Positions 1 to 5,467 of a stretch of 7,947 bases of DNA are shown here, in pieces (within the stretch, counting starts at the first letter, position 1; every line of letters begins with the position of its first letter). This DNA is from Comamonadaceae bacterium. GTDB lineage: Bacteria > Pseudomonadota > Gammaproteobacteria > Burkholderiales > Burkholderiaceae_C. The DNA lies in contig CANHKH010000144.1 in the NCBI GenBank assembly GCA_947460165.1, positions 1-7,947 of the forward strand, read 5' to 3'. The position numbers and the translations under genes were made by a program. The notes under the pieces are model-generated. The model was not told the origin of the DNA. It ran no database searches and saw nothing but the letters and a program-made list of their open reading frames with translations.

Positions 1-2
1 AA

Positions 3-50
3 GGCGTACTTCAACTCTGCACTTTCGCGAAGTACGCCGTCGCTTTTCCC
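3..50 (-). other. Programmed -1 frameshift site with stem-loop (orfA/orfB)
   Basis: On the minus strand the heptamer G GGA AAA (50-44) is phased to the orfA codons exactly as the X XXY YYZ slippery rule requires. Five bases downstream starts a perfect 10-bp inverted repeat, GGCGTACTTC (38-29) and GAAGTACGCC (12-3), with a 16-base loop. Slipping back one base at the heptamer gives a frame that is open to the window edge and passes through TTG AAG TAC GCC (14-3), which matches the common OrfB start (KYAF). The orfA stop (13-11) lies across the loop and the 3' arm. This is the standard arrangement by which IS3 elements make OrfAB. That it works here is inferred from the layout. Confidence 0.75.
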
Positions 51-304
51 AGGATGTCGCGCTCCATCTTCACGCGCGCTAGCTCGGCCCGCAGCCGACT
101 GATCTCCATCTGCTCAGCGCTGACCACCTTGCTGTCTGCGCCTTAGAGCCTGCCCTGACGGTCAGCCTTGACCCAATTGAACAGCGTTTGTTCCACCACG
201 CCCAGCGATCTGGCAGCTGCCGCAATGCTCTGCCCGCCAGTCACCAGCCGCACAGCTTCCCGTTTGAACTCCAGCGTGTAGCGCGCCCGCACTGTCTTCG
301 TCAT
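11..304 (-). pseudogene. IS3-family transposase OrfA with an in-frame stop codon
   Basis: OrfA is the short DNA-binding half of IS3-family transposases and is also the N-terminal part of the OrfAB fusion that performs transposition. From ATG at 304, preceded by AAGGAG at a good distance, the frame encodes a helix-turn-helix region (residues about 10-50, with RYTLEFKREAVRLV and SIAAAARSLGVVEQTLFNWV). A leucine-heptad segment follows (MEISRLRAELARVKMERDIL), then the stop at 13-11. Full length would be 97 residues, normal for the family. Codon 54 (145-143) is TAA, where relatives read on into GADSK. Everything after it is still recognisable in the same frame, so this is a single nonsense change and not decay. 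An earlier ATG at 310 sits too close to the ribosome-binding site. The nonsense codon should block both OrfA and OrfAB unless it is suppressed. Confidence 0.82.
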
Positions 305-390
305 ATTCATACTCCTTGCTCACATTGAAACACTCAGCAAGGGGTACGTTTTTCGGGGACAAGGTCAAACCTCCCCGGACTGTAAATCAC

Positions 391-455
391 TTGACAGTCT
401 CCCTCCACCCTCCTCGCTAGAGTCCCTTAGATACTGATCCACTCCAGAGGCTCCT
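391..455 (+). promoter_or_regulatory. Gap between IS end and first gene; weak promoter candidate
   Basis: The stretch between the IS end (about 367) and the GTG at 456 holds one perfect -35-like box, TTGACA at 391-396. At a 17-base spacing the partner would be TCGCTA (414-419), a poor -10. TAGAGT (418-423) is better but 21 bases away. GATACT at 430-435 resembles a -10 but has no matching -35. A start site for the downstream operon could lie here, but the sequence does not prove it. No terminator-like hairpin is visible. Confidence 0.25.
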
Positions 456-605
456 GTGACCACAATCACCCAAAAACTAGCCGCCTTCGTCGCCGACACC
501 ACTTACGCCAGACTCCCGCCTGAAGCCACCGACGTCGCGCGCCGCACGCTTCTGGACACCGTCGGCGTCGCGCTCGCGGGCCGGCGTGAATCGGCCGCCG
601 ACATA
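456..605 (+). pseudogene. MmgE/PrpD-family gene, 5' fragment
   Basis: From GTG at 456, with AGAGG at 446-450 as ribosome-binding site, about 49 codons match the N-terminus of the MmgE/PrpD family (2-methylcitrate dehydratase-like and related dehydratases or isomerases, usually about 450 residues). The recognisable pieces are LAAFVADTTYARLPPEATDV, ARRTLLDTVGVALAG and RRESAADI, following the family pattern of a helix, then LPPE, then LLDT-G-ALAG. The similarity ends near 605, where the sequence changes to an AT-richer non-coding-looking leader. The rest of the gene, including all catalytic residues, is absent. The frame continues without a stop into the next gene, so an automatic call may start the binding-protein gene here and give a 425-residue product. 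I regard this as a relic of a deleted gene, not a domain of the product. Confidence 0.7.
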
Positions 606-740
606 ATTAGTGATGTAGATAGCTCAACACCTAAAGGAGACAACATGAAATTCAAAGCACGTCTGGCCGCCGCCGCAGCAATGTTATCGATGAACCTTGT
701 GGCCCAGGCTCAGGCGCAAACCGGTCCGATCCGTTTCGGA
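606..740 (+). pseudogene. Leader and signal-peptide start of an ABC-type substrate-binding protein, fused to the next gene
   Basis: About 40 bases of AT-richer leader end in a strong ribosome-binding site (AAAGGAGA, 633-640) five bases or so before ATG 645. The next 32 codons give a textbook Sec signal peptide (MKFKARLAAAAAMLSM, then VAQAQAQ) and a mature start TGPIRFG. That pattern, AQTGPI(R/K)(F/I)G, is the usual beginning of periplasmic binding proteins of the branched-chain amino acid (LivK-like) class, which would continue as VLTD-SG. Here it stops at the glycine and passes in frame into a different binding protein at about 741. Only the expression signals and signal peptide of the donor gene remain. 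The identification rests on a short stretch, so the donor class is likely but not certain. Confidence 0.6.
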
Positions 741-1733
741 TGGCGATTGTTACCGGCGCGGCTTGTCGCGCTCGCCACTCTTGCCGCTACCGCGCTGCTC
801 TGTAGTGGCGGCGCGGCGGCCCAAGGCGCCTGGCCTACCAAGCCCGTCACGGTGATCTCGCCGTTTGCCACCGGCGGGTCGGTGGATGTGCTGACGCGTC
901 TTGTGGTCACCCACATGAGTCAGACGCTGGGCCAGCCCATCGTCATCAGTACGCTGGCAGGCGCCGGTGGCACCATTGGTGCCGCGCGGACAGCGCAGTC
1001 TGCACCTGATGGCTACACATTGGTGGCCGGCAGTTCAGGCTCCAACGCCGCCGCCTACAGCGTTTATGAGAAGCTGCCGTATAAAGCTGATGACTTTGCG
1101 CAGATCGGCCTGATGGCCATCATTCCGGCGCTGATCGTGGTCAAGAAGGATTTGCCAGTCAAGAGCTTGCAGGAACTGGTGGCCTTTGCCAAGGCCAACC
1201 CTGGCAAGGTGTCATTTGGTCATCCCGGCGTGGGCAGCTCGGTGCACCTGCAATGCGAATTGTTCAAGCAGGTCGCCAACATCGACATCACCATGGTGCC
1301 CTACCGTGGCGCTGGCCCATTGATGGCCGACCTGATGGGGGGACAGATTGACGGCGCCTGCGATGCGCCGCCTTCATCGACCGGACCACATCAGGCAGGG
1401 CAGATACGCGCCATTGCCGTGCTGGGCGACCAGCGGGCTTCGTCCATGCCCGATGTGCTGACCACGGCCGAGCAACAGATGCCGACATTGCAGGGGGCCG
1501 CCTGGGTGGCGCTGTTCGCGCCCCGGGGAACGCCGGCACCGTTGATCGACCGGCTCAGCCGCGCACTGTCCATGGCGCTGGAAAGCCCGGAGGTGCAGCA
1601 GCGCATGGCCAAGCTGGGCACGGATGTGCCTACGCCGGGCCAACGTGGATCGAAGTACGCCGACGAGTTCGTGCGCAGCGAGATTGCCAAGTGGGAAACC
1701 GTCGCGCGCGGCGCGCGCATTCCCAAACAGTAG
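645..1733 (+). CDS. Bug/TctC-family tripartite tricarboxylate transporter substrate-binding protein, hybrid N-terminus
   Basis: A periplasmic binding protein of the Bug (TctC) family, which captures carboxylates for TTT-type transporters. From residue 63 it follows the family: WPTKPVTVISPFATGGSVD, then GAGGTIGAARTAQSAPDGYT, VPYRGAGPLMADLMGGQID (the ligand-loop region), and a Bug-type C-terminal helix (SPEVQQRMAKLGTDV). No tctA or tctB is nearby, as is common for the many orphan Bug proteins of Burkholderiales. ATG 645 is chosen because of its strong ribosome-binding site. The product is 362 residues, about 30-40 more than usual, because a foreign signal peptide (1-25) precedes what looks like the gene's own (about 34-60, LVALATLAATALLC then AAAQ). 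A longer start at GTG 456 (425 residues) adds an MmgE/PrpD fragment and would bury the signal peptide. TTG 747 would restore roughly the original protein but has no clear ribosome-binding site. The thiolase gene follows 32 bases later. The family is certain. Export and function of the hybrid are open. Confidence 0.88.
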   Translation: MKFKARLAAAAAMLSMNLVAQAQAQTGPIRFGWRLLPARLVALATLAATALLCSGGAAAQGAWPTKPVTVISPFATGGSVDVLTRLVVTHMSQTLGQPIVISTLAGAGGTIGAARTAQSAPDGYTLVAGSSGSNAAAYSVYEKLPYKADDFAQIGLMAIIPALIVVKKDLPVKSLQELVAFAKANPGKVSFGHPGVGSSVHLQCELFKQVANIDITMVPYRGAGPLMADLMGGQIDGACDAPPSSTGPHQAGQIRAIAVLGDQRASSMPDVLTTAEQQMPTLQGAAWVALFAPRGTPAPLIDRLSRALSMALESPEVQQRMAKLGTDVPTPGQRGSKYADEFVRSEIAKWETVARGARIPKQ

Positions 1734-1765
1734 GCCCATCAGCAACGCTGTCATCAAGGAGAGTC

Positions 1766-2905
1766 ATGTCTTATGTAACCGGAGTCGGGTTGACGACCTT
1801 TGGCCGCCACGAGAGCAAGAACACGCTGTCGCTAATGAATGACGCGGCCAGCGCCGCGCTGGCCGATGCAGGCCTGGTGCGGCAACAAGTAGATGGCCTG
1901 ATCTGCGGCTATTCGACCACCATGCCGCACATCATGTTGTCGACCTTGTTCGCCGAGCATTTCGGTCTGCAGCCGCGCTACGCCCATGCAGCGCAGGTTG
2001 GCGGCGCGACCGGCTTTGCGATGATCATGCTGGCGCACCTGGTGGTGGACTCAGGTGCGGCCGACAACCTGCTGGTGGTTGCGGGGGAGAACCGACTCAG
2101 CGGCCAGTCGCGCGACATGACCATGCAGACGCTGGCGCAGGCCGGCCATGCGCGTTACGAGGTGCCGCTCGGCCCTACGGTGCCGGCCTACTACGGACTG
2201 GTGGCTTCGCGCTACATGCACGAGTACGGATTGACCGAGACCGACATGGCGCAGCTGGCGGTGTTGATGCGCCAGCATGCCAGCGGCCATCCGGGCGCGC
2301 AGTTGCGTGACCCGATCCGGGTGGAGGATGTGCTGCAATCGGCGCCGATTGCGCCACCGCTCAAACTCATGGACTGCTGCCCGATCTCCGATGGTGGTGC
2401 GGCTTTCATCGTCAGCCGCGAGCCAGTGTCTGCCCATGCGTTACGCATTCGCGGCTGCTCGCAGATGCACACCCATCAGCATGTGACCGGGGCCGAGGAT
2501 CTGGCGCATTTTGGCGCCAAGGCCTCGATGGCCCGTGCGATGGCCCAAGCTGGCGTGGCCTTGTCAGACATTGGCTATGCCGCGTTCTACGACAGCTTCA
2601 CCATCACGCTGGCGATTCTGCTCGAAGAGGTGGGTTTGTGCGAACGCGGTCAGGCCGGCGCGGCGGCGGCAAGCGGGCACTTTTCCAGCGACGGCGCGAT
2701 GCCGCTCAATACCCATGGCGGATTGTTGTCTTATGGCCATTGCGGTGTGGCTGGTGCCATGGCCCACCTGGCTGAAACCCACGTGCAACTCACGCGGCGC
2801 GCTGGCTCGCGCCAGATCCCGGGTACACCGTCTGTGGCCATGCTGCATGGCGACGGCGGGACCATGTCTTCTCATGTCAGCCTCATCATGGAGCGAGTCC
2901 AATGA
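1766..2905 (+). CDS. Thiolase-fold protein (SCP2/lipid-transfer type) without the usual nucleophilic cysteine
   Basis: A 379-residue member of the thiolase superfamily, of the SCP2/Ltp-like branch that pairs with DUF35 proteins. Such enzymes make or break carbon-carbon bonds next to a CoA thioester. Visible landmarks are MSYVTGVGLTTFGR at the N-terminus, DCCPISDGGA (203-212), YDSFTIT (275-281), NTHGGLLSYGHCGVAG (315-330, with the active-site histidine H325) and HGDGG (361-365). At the place of the nucleophilic cysteine the sequence is HAAQVGGATG (74-83), with no cysteine. Classical thiolysis by the ping-pong mechanism is therefore unlikely, and an aldolase-like or non-covalent condensation role is more plausible. 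ATG 1766 is chosen for its ribosome-binding site AAGGAG (1756-1761) and because family proteins start there; an in-frame start at 1691 would overlap the preceding gene. The stop overlaps the start of the DUF35 gene (ATGA). Family sure, reaction unknown. Confidence 0.9.
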   Translation: MSYVTGVGLTTFGRHESKNTLSLMNDAASAALADAGLVRQQVDGLICGYSTTMPHIMLSTLFAEHFGLQPRYAHAAQVGGATGFAMIMLAHLVVDSGAADNLLVVAGENRLSGQSRDMTMQTLAQAGHARYEVPLGPTVPAYYGLVASRYMHEYGLTETDMAQLAVLMRQHASGHPGAQLRDPIRVEDVLQSAPIAPPLKLMDCCPISDGGAAFIVSREPVSAHALRIRGCSQMHTHQHVTGAEDLAHFGAKASMARAMAQAGVALSDIGYAAFYDSFTITLAILLEEVGLCERGQAGAAAASGHFSSDGAMPLNTHGGLLSYGHCGVAGAMAHLAETHVQLTRRAGSRQIPGTPSVAMLHGDGGTMSSHVSLIMERVQ

Positions 2906-3327
2906 GCACCGCCGCGAACCCTCAGCAATCCGGCGCGTCCCCTGAGCCTGCACCACTCGACTGGGTGGATGGCCAGGAAGCCATACTGTATGAACACTGT
3001 GGTGCCTGCGGCAAGGCCACTTATTTCCGGCGCGGCTTTTGCCCGCGCTGTGGCGCCACGCCAGTGGCCGTACGCCGGTCTGCCGGCCAGGGCACGGTGT
3101 ACGCGGCCACCACTGTGGTGCGCGCGCCCTCGCCGGAGTGGAAAGCCATTGCGCCCTACGCGATGGTGCTGGTCGATCTGCAAGAGGGGATCCGTATCCT
3201 GGCCCATGGCGTGCCTGGGCTAGCCATTGGCGACGCCGTCAACATTGGCTGGCATCGCCTGGGCGAGCGTCTGATTCCGTGTGCAGAGCCCGTCGCATCC
3301 TCAACCCAGGGACAACAGAAAAAATGA
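2902..3327 (+). CDS. DUF35 zinc-ribbon/OB-fold protein, partner of the thiolase
   Basis: A 141-residue protein with the two-part DUF35 layout. A zinc ribbon with C33, C36, C47 and C50 (CGAC, ten residues, CPRC) comes first, then an OB-fold-like region (GQGTVYAATTVVRAP, then APYAMVLVDLQEGIRILAH). The first ~20 residues are polar and proline-rich, probably disordered. DUF35 proteins are found next to thiolase-fold genes and act as partner subunits: in the archaeal acetoacetyl-CoA thiolase/HMG-CoA synthase complex they share the CoA site, and in the actinobacterial Ltp2-ChsH2 aldolase the DUF35 domain is required for activity. Both overlaps (2902-2905 with the thiolase, 3324-3327 with the synthetase) are ATGA, which points to coupled translation and equal amounts. 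GGAG at 2890-2893 serves as ribosome-binding site. Family and partnership are confident. The exact role is inferred. Confidence 0.9.
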   Translation: MSTAANPQQSGASPEPAPLDWVDGQEAILYEHCGACGKATYFRRGFCPRCGATPVAVRRSAGQGTVYAATTVVRAPSPEWKAIAPYAMVLVDLQEGIRILAHGVPGLAIGDAVNIGWHRLGERLIPCAEPVASSTQGQQKK

Positions 3328-5456
3328 CATCCGACCTCCATAACGACCCCTATGCCAAGCTCGGTGCCGATCTGAGTTATGCAATCAACCCGAGGTCCAT
3401 CGCCATCGTCGGAGCTTCCGAAAACGAGGACAAACTCGGCGGGCGCTGCCTGCAGTACCTCAAGCGCTTCGGCTTCAAGGGAACCATCCTTCCGATCAAC
3501 CCCACGCGCGCCGAAACCCAGGGCTTCAAGACCTATCCGGACTTTGAATCCCTGCCCGAGGTGGCTGAACTGGTGGTCATCGCGGTGCCGGGCGACCAGG
3601 CCGAGGCGGCTGTCAAGGCCTGCGCGCGGCATGGCACCCGCGTGGCTGTCATCCTGACGGCCGGCTTCGGCGAGACTGACGATGCCGGTCGCGCGCAGGA
3701 GCGGCGCATGGTGGAGGCCGCGCGCGCCACGGGCATGCGCCTGATCGGCCCCAACAGCCAGGGCATCGCCAATTTTCACAATGGCGCGCTCGCCAACTTC
3801 TCTACCATGTTCGTTGAGACCACGCCGGTCGATGGGCCCGTCGCTATCGTGTCGCAAAGCGGTGGCGGTTCGGCCGTGCCTTACGGGCTGTTGCGCGAGC
3901 GCGGCATTGGCGTGCGTTACTGCAATGCCATTGGCAACCAGTGCGACGTCACCGTGACCGAACTGGCGCTGGCCTCGGCGCGTGACCCTGACATCAAGTT
4001 GCTGCTGCTGTATCTGGAAGGCATTCCGGACCCCAACCACATCGCCGAGCTGGGTGCGGTGGCCCGTGAGCGCGGGCTGCCAGTTCTGGTGCTCAAGTCG
4101 GGGCGCACTCCAGCTGGCCGGAAGGCCTCGTTGTCGCACACTGGTTCTCTGGCCACCGAAGACCGGGTGGTGGACAGCTTTTTCGAATCTCATGGCCTCA
4201 AGCGGGTGGCCGGTGTCGCTGATCTGGTGCGCGCTGCCGAGCTGTATTTGCAAGACTGGACGCCGAGTGGCCGGCGTCTGGTGGTGATCAGCAACTCCGG
4301 CACGGCCTGCGTGCTGACAGCCGACGCCGCCGCCGACGCAGGGATGCAGATCAACGAGTTGCAGGCCTCGACCCGTGTCGAACTCGGGAAGGTGCTGCCA
4401 ACCTTTGCCACGACCACGAACCCGGTCGACATCACGGCCGCGCTTCTGAGCAACAGCCGTTTGTTCGGGGACATTCTGCCCATCATTGCGCGCGATCCGG
4501 GTGCCGATGTGTTCCTGATCTCGGTGCCTGTCGCCGGGCGTGGCTACGATGTGGACGCGTTCGCGCGCGACGCGGCCGGGTTCGCCAAAGCGACTGGCAA
4601 GCCGGTGGTGGTGGTGGCGCCACAGCCCAAGGTGGCGGGTAAGTTTAAGGAAGCGGGACTGGCGGTGTTCACACTGGAGAGCGAGGGCGTGGCCGCCTTG
4701 CACCAGTTCATCACAATGCATGAGGTTTTGGCGAACGCGCGCACGGCGCGCGGGCCAGGCCGCACCGCGCCCATTGTGCTGACCCCGCCATCAGAGCGCC
4801 AGCAGGTGCTCAACGAAGCCGAGGGCTTGGCGCTAGTCCAGGCCCATGGCATACCGGTGGTGCCGCACAGGCTGTGCCGCAGCGAAGACGAGGTGGTGGC
4901 TGCGCTGGTCGCTGTGGGCGGACTGGCCGCCATCAAAGGATGTACCGGCGCGATCACCCACAAGTCCGATGTGGGTCTGGTGTGCCTCAACATCGCCACC
5001 GAGGCAGCGGCGCGCCAGGCCTGGCGCGACATCAGCGCGGCGGCAGCGGGCCAGGGCGTGGCGCTGGATGGCCTGATCGTTGCGAAGATGGCGCCAGGGC
5101 GTCGCGAGATGATCGTTGGCGCGCACCGCGATCCGACCTTTGGCCCGGTGCTGACAGTTGGCGATGGCGGCAAGTATGTGGAACATTTACCCGATGTGCA
5201 GGTGGTAATGGCCAACGCCACGCGAGCGGAAATTCAGCGCGCCATCCAGCGGTTGCGCATCGCGCCCCTGTTCATGGGTGTGCGCGGCGAAGCGGCGATG
5301 GACGTGGATGCCTTGTGCGACGCGCTGCTGGCGCTTGGCCGCCTGATTGGCGATCCGGGCCAGGCCATCCATAGCGTAGACCTCAACCCGGTCATTCTGT
5401 ACGACGCCGGTCAGGGTTGCCTGGCCGTGGACGCTGTGGTGGTGCGCGACGAGTAA
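3324..5456 (+). CDS. Fused acyl-CoA synthetase, NDP-forming (CoA-binding + ATP-grasp)
   Basis: A 710-residue alpha-beta fusion of the ADP-forming acetyl/acyl-CoA synthetase family. It interconverts carboxylate + CoA + ATP with acyl-CoA + ADP + phosphate through phosphohistidine intermediates. Order: CoA-binding Rossmann domain (SIAIVGAS, 25-32; GPNSQG, 142-147); succinyl-CoA-ligase-like domains (SQSGG, 177-181) with catalytic His272 in SLSHTGSLA; a second flavodoxin-like domain to about 480; then the ATP-grasp domain from about 490 (EAEG 498-501, THKSDVG with His546, RDPTFGPVLTVGDGGKYVEH, SVDLNPVI near the end). Both histidines and the ATP-grasp landmarks are present, so it should be active. 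ATG 3324 overlaps the DUF35 stop. An upstream in-frame start at 3039 would read antiparallel-free but out-of-frame DUF35 sequence and is rejected. AGGGA at 3308-3312 is a modest ribosome-binding site. The acyl substrate is unknown. It may load the substrate for the thiolase/DUF35 pair or recover ATP from its product. Confidence 0.93.
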   Translation: MTSDLHNDPYAKLGADLSYAINPRSIAIVGASENEDKLGGRCLQYLKRFGFKGTILPINPTRAETQGFKTYPDFESLPEVAELVVIAVPGDQAEAAVKACARHGTRVAVILTAGFGETDDAGRAQERRMVEAARATGMRLIGPNSQGIANFHNGALANFSTMFVETTPVDGPVAIVSQSGGGSAVPYGLLRERGIGVRYCNAIGNQCDVTVTELALASARDPDIKLLLLYLEGIPDPNHIAELGAVARERGLPVLVLKSGRTPAGRKASLSHTGSLATEDRVVDSFFESHGLKRVAGVADLVRAAELYLQDWTPSGRRLVVISNSGTACVLTADAAADAGMQINELQASTRVELGKVLPTFATTTNPVDITAALLSNSRLFGDILPIIARDPGADVFLISVPVAGRGYDVDAFARDAAGFAKATGKPVVVVAPQPKVAGKFKEAGLAVFTLESEGVAALHQFITMHEVLANARTARGPGRTAPIVLTPPSERQQVLNEAEGLALVQAHGIPVVPHRLCRSEDEVVAALVAVGGLAAIKGCTGAITHKSDVGLVCLNIATEAAARQAWRDISAAAAGQGVALDGLIVAKMAPGRREMIVGAHRDPTFGPVLTVGDGGKYVEHLPDVQVVMANATRAEIQRAIQRLRIAPLFMGVRGEAAMDVDALCDALLALGRLIGDPGQAIHSVDLNPVILYDAGQGCLAVDAVVVRDE

Positions 5457-5467
5457 GTGACCAGGCC

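Larger units (their letters stand above)
1..367 (-). mobile_element. IS3-family insertion sequence, 5' part only (window edge)
   Basis: Reading the minus strand, this segment has the layout of the start of an IS3-family element: a terminal region, orfA with its ribosome-binding site, a -1 frameshift site, and the first codons of orfB running off the window at position 1. The outer end is placed near 367, because the minus strand there begins TGACCTTGTCCCCG and IS3-family ends start with TG. The opposite inverted repeat is outside the window, so neither the exact end nor the short target duplication can be confirmed; TGTCCCCG a few bases further in is an alternative tip. The element points away from the operon. 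The family assignment is firm. The boundary is approximate. Confidence 0.8.

Noticed and set aside
3..38. Perfect 10-bp inverted repeat as a transcription terminator
   Set aside because: There is no T-run on either side, and its spacing from the slippery heptamer fits a frameshift stimulator much better.
162..368. 68-codon minus-strand frame over the IS
   Set aside because: It is in another frame from the recognisable orfA helix-turn-helix sequence.
800..806. Lipoprotein lipobox at the second signal peptide (ALLC)
   Set aside because: The residue before the cysteine is Leu, not Gly, Ala or Ser, so lipid modification is unlikely.
1691..1765. Longer thiolase start
   Set aside because: It overlaps the Bug gene end and encodes no family sequence. 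ATG 1766 has a good ribosome-binding site and the typical VTGVG start.
3039..3323. N-terminal extension of the synthetase to 805 residues
   Set aside because: The extra part is the DUF35 gene in a different frame. The ATGA overlap at 3324 and the family N-terminus favour the shorter protein.
3156..4721. 521-codon open frame on the minus strand
   Set aside because: It is opposite the acyl-CoA synthetase, whose motifs and coupling are clear. The antisense translation is His/Arg/Gly-rich with no family pattern, a common effect of high third-position GC.
5457..5467. Bidirectional terminator between the convergent synthetase and reductase genes
   Set aside because: Only 11 bases are available and no G/C-rich hairpin with a T-run is seen.
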